Shown piece after piece: positions 23,611 to 35,825 of a stretch of DNA of 64,000 bases (position 1 is its first letter; each line of letters starts with the position of its first letter). This DNA comes from Morinoia aosen (Eukaryota; Arthropoda; Malacostraca; Amphipoda; Talitridae). A program made the position numbers and the translations under genes. The notes beneath the pieces were generated by a model that ran no database searches, was not told where the DNA came from, and saw nothing but the letters and a program-made list of their open reading frames with translations. The stretch lies in assembly GCA_030386875.1 (NCBI GenBank), contig CM059558.1:12961752-13025751 (forward strand). The letters are read 5' to 3'.

Positions 23611-25270
23611 TGTAGCATTAGCTACAAAATGTATAAATTCAGTGATTTTCTCATTAACATGTAAATAGCAGAATTATTGGCATTAAAAATCTTACTTCAC
23701 ATTATTATTAATAATTTTCTACTTATAATTAGTAATCTTAGAAGTTTTTGTGTAAAAGCACAAAAATGAAAATAAGTATCGACAGTTTCGAGTTTTAAGT
23801 CGTTGTGATGGCAACACCACAGCCGACGCCATTGTAGGAGCATCATTTCTTACTTGTGTGTGTCTCGTGTAGGTCAGCGTCTCGTAAGTGAAAATAAGTG
23901 TTACTTTAGGAATTCTGAATTAGAAAATTATGTGTTTCATCATGTTTAAGTTATAAGTGATTTTTACCAGTGCTGTGTTATTTAAAGATGTGCAAATAGT
24001 TCGTAGATATTTCGTGCGAATGGCATGGCATATTCTGAAGTGTTCTCAAAGATGGCGTAGCGTGAATGGTGTGTGTCATGTTCATTTTTATGTTCAGGAT
24101 TACACTTTATATATTCAAAATATTTCTATTCCACTGCAAGTATATACTCACAGTGTTTTCAGTATAATTGGCATGTTGACAGTGTAGGACTGCCTGTTGG
24201 TTTTCGTACGGGCATATTATAAATTACGGGATTCATTAATATTCATTCATTTTGTTATTGATCGTGTGCTTAAATTGGATCGCCGATCGTGCGCTTAAAT
24301 CACATGTAGTTTTCATAATATGAATAACAATTATGACCTTATCAAGATTCTTAAATGTCATGTTTATATTTTTAAATCAAGAGCAGTAGAGGAAAAGCTA
24401 TTGCCAGCTTGTTAAATCTATCCTTATTCTTCATGAGCTTAACAAAAAGAGCAATAAATAGCTCGAGTTCGTCTGTAGGAAAACTCAGGGTTTCTCCGTG
24501 ATGGGAATTTACCGTTGCAATGCTAGGAAGAACAGTTGTTGTGGGTTTTTCTTGGTGCCTCTCCGGGAATGTATCATTCAGCGTCTTCGAATATTCCAGA
24601 TTTCTTCGACGTCAACAAACGCCACAACACATCATCCCTGGGCCTTGAGCTTACCTTTTAACTCAGCCTTGAGTTTCACCATTTACTTTGCCTAGTTCTG
24701 ACGTGAGCCGGATTTTTACCTGGGCTTTATTTACCTTGCTTCCACCTCGGTTTCGAGCTGTTTTCAGCCTGGTATATTACCTAATTACTGGCTAAATGTT
24801 TAAACTGTTTCAAAACCACGGACACTGATCTTCAGCGTGTAATGATCTTAAATTTCAAAACCAATTAAGATCGATTTACCAACATCAATCACGGCTCAAA
24901 TTGATTTTCTTTGACCTACTCAAATTAAGCAGATTTAGAACTTATTCCGAAATCCCACTGATTTCTCTGGTTTGCTAATTTGCCCGCACTCTGAAAGTGA
25001 TTTCCACAAAACACACACACGCACACCCTGTCAACTTCGTCACTCGCCGGAGCCTTCGCCTGCACGGACTGCACCATCTCAGTCAAGCTCTTCAGAATTA
25101 AGAACGCATCGGTCCTCCCGGCTTCTTCCAATAAAGATCTATAAGCTGAGTCCCCAAAATTGTCGTCATTCCCCTCTCGTTATCGTGCTCTCAAACTTAC
25201 TTCTCGAGATTATTTACGTTTTGGTGGTTGGGCATTATCGTAAAGTCTACCCCGACCATCAAACGTAAAA
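23611..25270 (+). repeat. 3' LTR of CsRn1-like gypsy element
   Basis: 1,660 bp, near-identical partner of 15799-17457. It begins TGTAGCATTAGCTACAAAA and ends AAACGTAAAA, followed by the CGTT duplication. Confidence 0.95.
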
Positions 25271-25274
25271 CGTT

Positions 25275-27785
25275 TATGAGTCTTTGCAACGACTGGTACG
25301 GTAAGAGTTAGTGTACCTGATATGCGAAACGAATAACGACAAGAAAGGGAAGATTTAGAGAGATGAATTATTTTGGGTTCTGAGCAGTATGTTGTAATGC
25401 AAACTAGCTAAGTGGTTGAACGTCGCGGAGATTCTTGGTTGTGTGAGGCTGAGATTCCTGAGTCACAAAAACCTCCACGTGGCGTCCGTCATATACTGTT
25501 CACATTGTTTGGAAAGAGTTGCACTGGAGCTTTATCGAAGTTGTAGGTGAAACCTTATATGATGACTAGTTGCCATGTTGAGTGAAATAGGAGTTGTGAC
25601 TATACCAGCTTCGTTGACGGCTCAGGATCTCGAAAGCAAGCGTTAGCAGCCTCAAATAACAGATGTTAAAGCGTTAAAAGCAATTGAGAATTCGTACCTA
25701 ATTAGTATAAGAGCTGTCGCTCAAAAACGTTCCCAGAAATAATGTTCGCGTTTAAGCAAATAAATAAACGCGCCTCCGTGCTGAGCACCTACGAAAAACT
25801 GATTTGTGAAAAAAGCACTTGCATAAAAGAGATGGCGAATGAGTGCTAGCCTAGTGAAGAGGCTCTTGCTTAGAAACTCATTCACGGCTACTAGAGCAGA
25901 AAAAGTTGTTGGCGTTGTCAAGGAACGGTGAGGTTGAGTGCTCATGCAGATAACAGGGGAAACCCTTCTTCTCAATGTGATTACTTTTCACTTCTTTCTC
26001 TTAAGATGATACCTGAAAACTTATTGTTATCATTGGAAAAACGCAATTTTTAGAAAATTGATCTGTGAAATTTTATCTGGTTCTCTTGTGCAATAAATCC
26101 CGTTCTTGGAAATATTAATTCGCTGAATAAAAATTGTTACTACTCTATAAGTTCTTTTTTTAGCCTGTTATCTTATCTTTTTTAGGGGAACCGAGAAACC
26201 CCACATGAGCTATATTCTTTCAAGGACCAGAAACCTTGAAACAATAGAACTGTTCAAAAATACTCTAGATTTGATATATTCATCTGAGGTTAGGAAGGGG
26301 TTGCAGTGTTTTAAGTTGAGATTGGAATAAATTAAAACCAAATCTCAACTGTAAACTTTTCTTCACACTGCTGGCATCACAATTTTTAACAAGAGGTCTC
26401 TGGGCAGGAAGATCGTGTGCCAACCGACAAGCGTGGTAAGGAGGAAGGCTGGGATCTCAAGAGGAAAGGCTGCATTAATGAGAGGCGTAGATATTTCCAC
26501 CAAAAGGAAAAGGTGCCTAACCAAATATATCAATGGAAACAAGCGTAATGCTGAAATTCATTGAAAACTACCAATAACTACCGTATTGTGTTTTCTTATT
26601 TTACTTCTATATTTTCTATATACAAAGTTTTTACGACTACCGGATATTAGGAAACACGTCTGGGATTTCAGAAATCTCACCAGCAGCCTCTGAAATTTTG
26701 GCCACGAAATCTTCCTTACATTCATTATATTCAAAAACTGCTTTGCTTTATCTTTTCAATCGAATATCACCATTACAAAATTTCATCATTTTACACTCTC
26801 GTACATTAGAAGTGTTTTTAACGCAAATTCAAACTAAACATTGCGAGTAATTGTGTCACAAATTTCCATCCATCAGAACAATAAACTGCCAACATCTCAA
26901 AACCCTGCAAAAGTTTTCCTGAAAATTTCATAGAAGAAAAATTGTTCATTTAACTATATTCTGCTCGTGAAATTGTGTACATACCCTTGTCGTGAAACAT
27001 CCTGCACTAACTAGCATTATCTACGTACAGTTATCAGCTAGCAGGTCGCAATTGTATTAACCCTTTTATGTTTTAACTAAGCAACGACAGCTTTTTGAAC
27101 ATAAATACCGTTCACTTTGCTTGACAACGAACTATTGTGACACAAAAAAAACAGTCTTTAAATGTATAAAGTTTTCCCAATGTGGGGAACTAATTGAATT
27201 TGATTTTTAAAGGGTTGAATATTGAGGAATTTATCAAGTGACAAGGAAGATGTTCTTATTATTAAAAAGGGTCACCAGTGCTTTTTCAAGCACACTTAAT
27301 TGCTAATTGAATGATTTAAGGCCTCTGACTCCGAAGGAGTTCTGGGTATTCGGACGCAATCTTTCAAGCGTCTACAATCAACAACAAAAATTACCACAAG
27401 CCAACACCGGAAGAAAATGAGAGAATAGTTTCACTCGCCGGTATGGAATTTATTGAAGAGAAGGTTGCACGCTGAAGTGCGAGGCTTGATTCTTGTTCGA
27501 GAGACGATCTTGGTGAGAGTCCGAGGAGGTTGCGGGACTTCAGACGCTTCATTCAGCTCAGGCTCGTGGAAGCGTGTGCTGGAGTGTGAAGCCGATGATG
27601 GTGTAAGTGTGGGAGGTTCCGACACTAAGTGAGTGGTGAATTTAGTGATGAGTATGGGGATAGCTACCGGTTGGGAAAACTCGGTAGGAAGGGACTCTCG
27701 GCCCAAAGGTAGTCACAACTAAAGGTTCAAGCGGCTTAGCTGCAGGGATGCAGGCCTTCCGGTATAGCGAACTTTGAATATGAGG
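25275..27785. other. Gene-less stretch
   Basis: No recognisable gene. A minus-strand frame at 27431-27706 (91 codons, Pro/Ser/Thr-rich) has a less random composition than its neighbours but no domain I recognise. Confidence 0.4.
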
Positions 27786-28046
27786 AGAAGCTTGGAGGGA
27801 ACACTTGGAGGCGAGAACTTGGAGGGAACACTTGGAGGGAACACTTGGAGGCGAGAACTTGGAGGCGAGAACTTGGAGGCGAGAACTTGGAGGGAACACT
27901 TGGAGGCGAGAACTTGGAGGCGAGAACTTGGAGGCGAGAACTTGGAGGCGAGAACTTGGAGGGAACACTTGGAGGCGAGAACTTGGAGGCGAGAACTTGG
28001 AGGCGAGAACTTGGAGGCGAGAACTTGGAGGCGAGAACTTGGAGGA
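27786..28046. repeat. 13/14-bp minisatellite
   Basis: Units of GGAGGCGAGAACTT (14 bp) and GGAGGGAACACTT (13 bp) alternate in blocks, about 19 in total. The two unit types make a higher-order pattern in which runs of the 14-mer are separated by single 13-mers. Frames through it encode only E/R/G/T repeats and shift at each 13-mer. Confidence 0.94.
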
Positions 28047-30279
28047 GGTAAGCTCCTTACATTAAGAGGTCAGGGTTTGGTTCCATACGTGTTTGTGAGT
28101 GCATGAATGAATGGTCCAGCAGATCCTGTCAGGGGAATTCGTGCTGGATTATTTTGAACACATAAATTGAGTCCATTCATAACACATGTGCAAGGCTGCG
28201 CAAACTGCAACATTCACAGGATAAACAATGGCAGGAGTCCGGTGATAAGAATCAGTCCGCAACTCTAGCGCCCGAGTCGCAGCCTGAATCATCTTAACAC
28301 CAGAATCAGTGTTCCAGACCAACTGGTCACAAGCTCTATCCTGACATTACAAGCAGCAGCACAACTGAGTTTAAATGAACTACAGCCAAAAATAATAGCT
28401 AAAGCACTGAGGTAATTAGATAATTAATGTACTAAGATATAAGTATGAGAAAAGGTTAAGTCTCTATACTCTATTATTCAGATGAGCAAGAAAGAATGAT
28501 TATTTATGTGACTTGACTTGAGTGAGTGACTACGGAAGATACAATCTCTATTGGTTTAAATAACCTATCATAGCTTTATTTCTCAAGATATGAATTTAAA
28601 CATTGACTAAAAATTGCAGAGGAATTCCAAAATTATTTAAACCTGACTTAGTCAAAATACAAAAGTTGAGAACACACTTAATTAGAAGCTGGAACATACA
28701 AAAGATGAGCAAACCAAAAATGATCTCTGTGGACAGCAAAGTGTCTTAACACTATGCTCAGCACTAAAAAATATCCAAGGAGCTAATGCCAACATCGTCT
28801 AACACTGACAGCACAATACGGTATCATCGGAGAATAGTAAACACGATAACAATGACAAAGATGTGGCAGTGAGCTTGAGGCTGGTGACTAACTAACACTG
28901 GCACAGAGACAACATAGTGAATATTTCTACGACACAATAACGAGAGCTCCCTAACACGGAACAAGTTAAGACACAACACAGGAAAGTTAAGACATAGTAC
29001 ACACTTATCGTTACACTTGATACTTACAATTGCCCGCTCTGGGGCCCAAGCGCTAGGAGGATCTATAAGAGAATGACGACTTTGCCTGGGAAGCCGGCCT
29101 TATATGCGCTTTGAGCGGACGAGCGTTTCCGGAATTTTCCGGAAACGGATGAACTTGCGATATGGTTCTAGGTTAAAACGCCGTTCTTTCTTGTCGAAGT
29201 ATTTCTTTGGTCAAATTTTATTAGATTTAAGGGTAATGTTGAATGAAAATAGTGATCTAAAATTTTAAGAATGATTATGTTAACTTTATTTAATTTTTAG
29301 AAGATGGTTTTAATAATTTCTGAATTTTAGACTGAAATGCGGCTGAAGGCGATCACTACAAATGTGTGTTTTAGCTACCGACTCTCTAAGTAGTTTGTCC
29401 AGTGTCTCTAGAGTTCGGTCAGTTGATATCTATTATTTATATTCCCGCAAAATTATGAAATACTAATGAAATGCTCTCAACTTATCGTGACGAAAATTAC
29501 GACAGCAATATATAATTGGACAATTTGTAATATTCTAGTCTTTTTATTCAAATAAACATGTAGTTTCGGTAGAAAATGATCTGTAGAATGGCGGTATCTG
29601 GCATGCATCACAGGTGTATGCAAGATTTGGCGGTATCTGGCGTGCAACACAGGTGATCATGATAGAATAAGGCCAGCGCATGGGGACAGCGGCTAGCTTT
29701 TGACCCGAGCGCGTCCGGGGCTTTTCCCTATTGGAAAAAAAGGAGAACTCAGCCACGATTCTCCACTCTACCCAGGTGTCGGAAATGGGTACCGGTTTGA
29801 CCGGGATAACCATCATTGCATTCTGATATTAGTTATTAGATATTTGATAAACCAATGTTCGAGATGATATGTTTCAGGCTTGATTGGAATAAAAAACATC
29901 CCTTGATGCAGGTAGTACGGTAATTTGGGAAACGGGATTAACTATACAAGTTTTATTTTAAATCTTATCTTATATACTAATTTTCCTTGAAATGTAGTTA
30001 AAGTGATTTTAATTATGCTATTCATGGGGTATCCTCAATATTTTTGTTTTTAGTTGAGTTTTCAAGCGGACATTCAAATCCAAAATACGGATGGATGTAG
30101 TTTTCACCATGAGATAGTGTCCATCACCATGACAACTGGACTGGAATGGACTGGACTGGAGGTAACATGAAGAAGGTGTTTGAAGGACGGTCGACAAGCA
30201 AGAGCGTGAGTAAACTGTCAAGTATTCATCAATTAAAAACTTAATAAGTGTCTATCTGTTTTTCTTATTTCTTTTTCGA
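28047..30279. other. Gene-less stretch, possibly holding a minus-strand core promoter
   Basis: No coding gene recognised. On the minus strand GCATATAAGG (near 29098-29108) is a fair TATA box with an Inr-like TCATTC about 30 bp on, but no product follows that I can identify. A 38-bp near-direct repeat (GGCGGTATCTGGC...ACACAGGTG) lies at 29588-29660. Confidence 0.4.
29097..29108 (-). promoter_or_regulatory. Possible TATA box
   Basis: Minus-strand CGCATATAAGGC within a locally GC-rich segment; a CGTCATTCTC initiator-like site lies about 30 bp downstream. It could be the promoter of a decayed LTR. Weak evidence: no transcript or downstream gene is seen. Confidence 0.25.
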
Positions 30280-30306
30280 GTGTGTCTGCTTCATTGCCAG
30301 CACGGT

Positions 30307-32049
30307 ATGGGGAGACATAAGAAGAGAAGGAAGGGGAATGACACCTCTGGGTCCTCAGATGGAGACTCGGAGGTGGACTCTCCTTCTCTGCCCTCTCTTT
30401 CAACTAACCTAGCTTCACTTCCAACTTCTGATTTCCAGCTATCAGGAGAAGTGCTTATGGCTGTGGACCAAAATCAGTCAAATTCTTCAACTTCAAATCA
30501 GGTAGACCTAAATGTGGGAAACAATTCCCAACTCATCTCAATTCCTAAAAACCCAGATCTTGAGGGATGTTGCCAGCAAGGTGGCCAGATAATAAGCAGC
30601 TCAAATCCTGAGGCCCTCACTTCCTCAGCTCAAAGAGCTATAAATCAAGTTGGCCCTCAGGAGTCAGATAGCCAAGGGCATGAAATACTGGCAGAGAAGC
30701 CATGTGTTATCATCATAGAACCTGTTGCTGACAATCGTCCAGTCACCAAATTCTTTGCTAATGATATCTCCCTGAGCAAAGCCTTAGCAAATTCTCCTCT
30801 AGGCAAAGCAGGTATCAGCAGAATGACTAAAAACTCTCAGAAAAACTTACTAATAGTGACACTGAATGAAAGTGCTACTAAAGATCTTCCTATCCTTTTG
30901 TCTGTCACTGAAATAGGCACTTGGGTAGTAAAATGTAGATTGCCTCTCAATCAAACCAGGTCATTGGGAGTAATTGGACCATTTGGAGAAGATACCACCA
31001 ATGAAGACTTGACTGAAGCACTGACCCTGGCAGGCTATGACATCACTACTGCAGAAAGAATCTTTAAAGGTAAGGAAAAAACCAAAACCTTCATGTTTAA
31101 AGTTCATTTTAATACCTGTTCCCTTCCATCCTATGTGTACCTAGGCTATCAGCGCTACAAAGTTAACGTTTTTGTGGGAAGACCCTGGCAATGTTTCAAG
31201 TGCCAGAGATTTGGCCACAGTGCTGCAAACTGCAGGGGCTCTCCACGGTGTGTGGCTTGCAGTGGCCCCCACAACGTGAAGGACTGTCCTACTCTAGGTA
31301 CGCCCAAATGCTGCAATTGTGGAGGCAGCCATGCGGCTAGTTATGGGGGATGCTCTGTAGTCAAACAGGCTAAACAAGTTGAGGAGGTACAAACAGTGAA
31401 CAAGATCTCATACAGTGAAGCTCTCAAACTTATGCGGAATGAAAATGCTCCTTCTGATTATAGCAACAGAGCAGCAACTGAACAACCTATGGTATTGCGT
31501 CCTGTAGCTGGGGCTGGAGGTAGAGACAAGGTCGAGTCTCCAAAAAATAGCTCAGTTGGTACCCAAACTTGTGATGACAGCAAAGAAACTACTCTTAAGG
31601 ATGTTCCAATTTTACAATTCATTGAACTATTGGCAAAACTCTTACCTTTATGTAACTCAACTGCTACCTCTGAGTCCCACCCAACTGAAATCATTACAAA
31701 AATTGTTAAAGAGACATTTCAGCTAGCAAGTTTCTCTTCAAAACCAACTCAGCTTGACTCAGCCTCTAGCCTCGTGGGAACACGTGCACAGTTTCTTGAC
31801 AAGGTGACACCTAAGAGACCAAGCTCTGTCTTGAATGAGGATGCTCCTGATAATGTGATGTCATCCCCAGTAATAGGAAGTCATTTACCGCAAGGCAAGC
31901 AAAAGAACCAGAGAGCCCATGCTCAGCCCTTGTCCCGCATTGTGGAAAAATCTCATCCTTCTAAAGACAAGCCATCAGTAAAAAATAGAATTTCTAGTCT
32001 GAGTTCCTTTTCAACTCAAACCAAATGTCCTCTGAAGAAACAAAAGTAA
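30307..32049 (+). CDS. LINE (I superfamily) ORF1, nucleic-acid-binding protein
   Basis: 580 residues from ATG 30307, preferred over the earlier non-ATG opening at 30280. ORF1 proteins of this class coat the element RNA. The C-terminal half has a tandem set of zinc knuckles near residues 298-355: CFKCQRFGHSAANC, then CVACSGPHNVKDC, then CCNCGGSHAASYGGC. The N-terminus is basic (GRHKKRRK) followed by Ser-rich low complexity; the C-terminus is Lys-rich. It overlaps ORF2 by 25 nt in the -1 frame, an arrangement suited to termination-reinitiation or frameshift. No internal stop. Confidence 0.92.
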   Translation: MGRHKKRRKGNDTSGSSDGDSEVDSPSLPSLSTNLASLPTSDFQLSGEVLMAVDQNQSNSSTSNQVDLNVGNNSQLISIPKNPDLEGCCQQGGQIISSSNPEALTSSAQRAINQVGPQESDSQGHEILAEKPCVIIIEPVADNRPVTKFFANDISLSKALANSPLGKAGISRMTKNSQKNLLIVTLNESATKDLPILLSVTEIGTWVVKCRLPLNQTRSLGVIGPFGEDTTNEDLTEALTLAGYDITTAERIFKGKEKTKTFMFKVHFNTCSLPSYVYLGYQRYKVNVFVGRPWQCFKCQRFGHSAANCRGSPRCVACSGPHNVKDCPTLGTPKCCNCGGSHAASYGGCSVVKQAKQVEEVQTVNKISYSEALKLMRNENAPSDYSNRAATEQPMVLRPVAGAGGRDKVESPKNSSVGTQTCDDSKETTLKDVPILQFIELLAKLLPLCNSTATSESHPTEIITKIVKETFQLASFSSKPTQLDSASSLVGTRAQFLDKVTPKRPSSVLNEDAPDNVMSSPVIGSHLPQGKQKNQRAHAQPLSRIVEKSHPSKDKPSVKNRISSLSSFSTQTKCPLKKQK

Positions 32050-35000
32050 TCCAGTGGAACTGCCATTCACTCAAAAATAAACTAAGCAATTTCAAGTTAT
32101 TTTTGTATGCAAACAAACCCAATGTGGTTTGCCTAACAGAGACCTGGCTGAATGCTCAATACATCCCAAATTTTATCAACTATACCTCAATACATAACCA
32201 CAGAGATGCCGGGCAGGCTGGGGGTGGCCTTGCTGTTCTGATCAGAAGTGATACTCCTTATGTTGAAATTAACTTTCATCCTTACCCGCAGGGCAAGTTA
32301 GAAGTAATCGGGATAAACCTATTTATTAAAAACAGTCAATCTCCCCTCTCAATACTCAATGTTTATAATGCCAATCACTCCATTGCCTCATCCGAATTTC
32401 AGCACTACTTTTCCCAGCTTGAACCTTCACGACTAATAGTTGGAGATTTTAATGCCCATAGTCCATTATGGGAAACAAGCAAACCACCAAACACTACTGG
32501 TAGGAATTTGGAGCATTTATTAACTCATGATCCCTCTCTTGCGTTGCTTACCCCTCCCTCAATGCCCACATACTATAATGTATACCATAACTCTTTTTCT
32601 ACTATTGACTTGACCTTAATTTCAGCAAACCTGCAGCCCATTGCTGATGTAAACACAGAGCAAGACATGGGCAGCGACCACTACCTGGTTACAACACGCA
32701 TAGGCATCACTCCATCCACCACTCAATTCAAGAGGCGGCCATCCTGGCTGTTCGAGAGGGGGTCCTGGGCTGAGTGGAAATCTACACTGCGGCAGGTGGG
32801 AATTGACAACACACCAGATATTCAAGTAAGTAGCTGTAACTTCACAAGATGTCTAGTGGAAACTAGCTGTAAAATTTTCCCACAAACTAAGGAAATTGTA
32901 AATCCACGCTACAGTAAACCTTGGTGGACATCAAAATGTGCCGAAGCTGTTGAGGCCAAGAGAGCAGCAAAACGAGTCCTAATATCCCAACCCACCCCCG
33001 TAAACCTAATAGCTTTCAAGCGCTGTACTGCAAGGGTCAAATGGGAGGTGAAGCAAGCTAAACAGAATTCCTGGATTAATTTTTGCAGCTCAATTAATTC
33101 TGAAACTCCCATTGGTACACTTTGGAAACGAGTTAAATGCTTAAAAAATCCCTTCAAGAGAGAATCCCATCCATTCATTCTTCCTGGCAACATGATCACT
33201 GACGCTAATGCTAAAGCAAATGCACTTGCATGCCACTATGAAAAAGTTCTTGCATCTCCAGTCCCTCGTCCATTCCCAACCTACATCCTCCTACCCCTAG
33301 CTCTTGCCTTGAGCGAAGAACATACCAGTCCGATAAATGAACCCTTCTCATTCAACGAAATGAATCGGTGCATAAGCTCTCTAAAACCTGTCTCTCCTGG
33401 CCTTGACAGAGTACACAACAAACTCCTTGCTAACCTCCCTACTGAACACAAACTCTGGCTGCTGTCTATTTTCAACTCAAGCCTGCAGAATGCAACTATC
33501 CCTAAGGAATGGAAGTCCAGTCTCATAATACCCATCTTGAAGCCTAGCAAACCTCCAACTAGTGTGAAATCCTATCGACCCATTGCTTTGTTGTCATGCA
33601 CAGTCAAGCTACTGGAATCTATGATTAACAAACGCATATACTATACTCTTGAGCAAAACAAATTCCTGCGACCAACCCAGGCTGGGTTCCGTAGTAGGAT
33701 GTCTGCCTTAGATCAGGTTGTTAGAATAGAGACGGCCATTCGCACTGCTCTGGAATGTAGAAAAGTTTTACTGGTGGTATTCTGTGACCTCAGCAGTGCC
33801 TTTGACACAGTTTGGCACACTGGTTTGCTGTACAAGCTAAGCCAGTGCGGGATACGAGGGGCAATGCTCAGGTGGTTAAGGGAGTACCTCAATGAGAGAA
33901 ATTTCCAAGTTCTTTTTGAGGGAGAGCTCTCAACAGGCAAAAATGCAAAATCTGGTGTCCCACAGGGAGCAATTCTGTCTCCTGTGTTATTCAATGTGAT
34001 GATGAAAGACATCCCTTCGGAGACAGGAGTTCATGCCACTGAATATGCTGATGATGTTAGCTTCTTTACTAGTCACTCTGACATAGCAACAGCCACTGCA
34101 AGACTGCAGTCCCAAATCACCTCTTTCTACAACTGGACCAAACAATGGGGATTGACCTTAAACCTCCAGAAAACTAAAATAATGTGCTTTACCAATAAAC
34201 GAATAGTTCCTCATCCCATCAACATTGATGGCCAACCTCTGGAATATGTTCCTCATTACAGGTACCTCGGTGTTGTACTGGACGCCCCTCGACTACGCTG
34301 GGAACCCCAAATTGCCCATCTTAAAACAGCATGTCTTCCTCTAATTAACCTCCTGCAATCTATTTCTCACAGACAATGGGGATCTGACCGTATGCTCCTG
34401 CTCAAACTGTATAAAATTCTGATTCGCAGTCGGCTAGATTATGCGGCTCCTGTGTACGCAACTGCAGCCCCTTCTGTCTTGTCTAAGCTTGATGTGTTAC
34501 AGAATAACTGTCTCCGAATTGCTACGGGAGCCCGGAGAACTACACCAATCAGTTCTCTACAGGTTGAGTCAAATATCCCTCCTCTGGATATTCATAGAGA
34601 ACTGGTAATGTGTAAATATTACTGTAGATTGATCCAGCTTCCGATATGCCCTGTAATCCATGACCTCTTTAAAACCCACCACCAAATCGCAGAACCCCTA
34701 CGAACCACCAATCTTCTGCCTTCGTTTGTTTCTAAAACCAGAACCATATTTACTAATTTCAGCCTGAGCTATCCCAAACTTCTGACCTCTCCACTAATAT
34801 CTCCATTGCCCCCCTGGTATAATGCAGAAGAGCACATACTCACAGATTTTGCATCAACTCCCGTTTCTTCTATGACTCCTGACATGGTGAAACAACTTTT
34901 TCAGGATTTAATTAATACTAAGTTCTCTGGGTTCATTACCATCTACACTGATGGATCACGGGTAACCGAGCCGGCCTGGTCTACATCATCAGCAGTAGTA

Positions 35001-35825
35001 GTCCCAAGCAGAGGGGTGCTCCTAAACTGGAAACTCCGCCCGGAAATTCAAGTAATTGAATCAGAGCTCTACGCCATATTTGAATCTCTGGTATGGGCGC
35101 AAAATAATGTGCTTCATGGGGAAAAAATAGCAATATTTACTGATTCACGAGCATCTTTATTTCTGATAAGGAACAGGAGGCCCAAAAATTACCTCCCGCT
35201 GGTGTTTAAAATCCAAAACAACTTACTCATGCTGAGCAGATCCCATGACGTAAAATTGCAGTTTGTGCCTGGACACAAGAACCTGGCAGGAAACGAAGCA
35301 GCAGACCGTGCTGCTCAGGAAGCCCACTCATTACGGTACCGTACAATTACTGCTGCCTCCAAGGAAGAAACGGTGAGCTTGATTCATGATCTTCTGTTTG
35401 CGTACTGGAATAGTAGGTGGCAAAATAATGTGAGAGATACAGGGAGGGGCCTCTTCCTTGCTCAAATAAAAGACTCAGTAGGATGGTGGCCATGGGCCCA
35501 TCACAGAAATCGCAGTGTAGAGACAGCTATAGCCAGACTTCGTCTTGGTCATGCAGGTGTCAGGGCTCACTTAGCTAGATTTGGAATGGTTGATAGCCCG
35601 TTGTGTCCGTGTGGTAATGTAGAGACTATAGATCATTTTTTGCTGTCATGTCCTCTGCGAGCTTTGGAACGTACTAATCTGACTAACACCCTTGTTACCT
35701 TAAGAGTACCTCTATCATTGAAAAATATCCTTGGAGGAGGCCCTTTCCAAGTTCCAATACAGGAACAAATAATTAATGCAGTGGCCAAGTTCTTGAGAGA
35801 CTCGAATGCCTTGAATGCCATTTGA
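32025..35825 (+). CDS. LINE (I superfamily) ORF2: endonuclease, reverse transcriptase, RNase H
   Basis: 1,266 residues, uninterrupted. An APE-type endonuclease opens the protein (QWNCHS near residue 10, TETW near 40, GDFNAH near 140, SDHY near 217). RT follows with FCDLSSAFDTV (motif A, near 585), GVPQGAILSP and YADDVSF (motif C, near 673). RNase H comes next with YTDGS (near 974), ESELYA, FTDSRAS and a GNEAADRAAQEA end. A C-terminal C-x-C...H-x4-C zinc motif (CPCGNVETIDHFLLSC) closes it. All catalytic residues I can check are present, so this copy could be functional or very recent. The RNase H places it in the I group and not in the Jockey clade proper. Confidence 0.94.
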   Translation: MSSEETKVIQWNCHSLKNKLSNFKLFLYANKPNVVCLTETWLNAQYIPNFINYTSIHNHRDAGQAGGGLAVLIRSDTPYVEINFHPYPQGKLEVIGINLFIKNSQSPLSILNVYNANHSIASSEFQHYFSQLEPSRLIVGDFNAHSPLWETSKPPNTTGRNLEHLLTHDPSLALLTPPSMPTYYNVYHNSFSTIDLTLISANLQPIADVNTEQDMGSDHYLVTTRIGITPSTTQFKRRPSWLFERGSWAEWKSTLRQVGIDNTPDIQVSSCNFTRCLVETSCKIFPQTKEIVNPRYSKPWWTSKCAEAVEAKRAAKRVLISQPTPVNLIAFKRCTARVKWEVKQAKQNSWINFCSSINSETPIGTLWKRVKCLKNPFKRESHPFILPGNMITDANAKANALACHYEKVLASPVPRPFPTYILLPLALALSEEHTSPINEPFSFNEMNRCISSLKPVSPGLDRVHNKLLANLPTEHKLWLLSIFNSSLQNATIPKEWKSSLIIPILKPSKPPTSVKSYRPIALLSCTVKLLESMINKRIYYTLEQNKFLRPTQAGFRSRMSALDQVVRIETAIRTALECRKVLLVVFCDLSSAFDTVWHTGLLYKLSQCGIRGAMLRWLREYLNERNFQVLFEGELSTGKNAKSGVPQGAILSPVLFNVMMKDIPSETGVHATEYADDVSFFTSHSDIATATARLQSQITSFYNWTKQWGLTLNLQKTKIMCFTNKRIVPHPINIDGQPLEYVPHYRYLGVVLDAPRLRWEPQIAHLKTACLPLINLLQSISHRQWGSDRMLLLKLYKILIRSRLDYAAPVYATAAPSVLSKLDVLQNNCLRIATGARRTTPISSLQVESNIPPLDIHRELVMCKYYCRLIQLPICPVIHDLFKTHHQIAEPLRTTNLLPSFVSKTRTIFTNFSLSYPKLLTSPLISPLPPWYNAEEHILTDFASTPVSSMTPDMVKQLFQDLINTKFSGFITIYTDGSRVTEPAWSTSSAVVVPSRGVLLNWKLRPEIQVIESELYAIFESLVWAQNNVLHGEKIAIFTDSRASLFLIRNRRPKNYLPLVFKIQNNLLMLSRSHDVKLQFVPGHKNLAGNEAADRAAQEAHSLRYRTITAASKEETVSLIHDLLFAYWNSRWQNNVRDTGRGLFLAQIKDSVGWWPWAHHRNRSVETAIARLRLGHAGVRAHLARFGMVDSPLCPCGNVETIDHFLLSCPLRALERTNLTNTLVTLRVPLSLKNILGGGPFQVPIQEQIINAVAKFLRDSNALNAI

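Noticed and set aside
27431-27706. Pro/Ser/Thr-rich minus-strand frame near a possible TATA box 1.4 kb upstream
   Set aside because: Composition alone does not make a gene; the promoter match is weak and the gap is full of stops.
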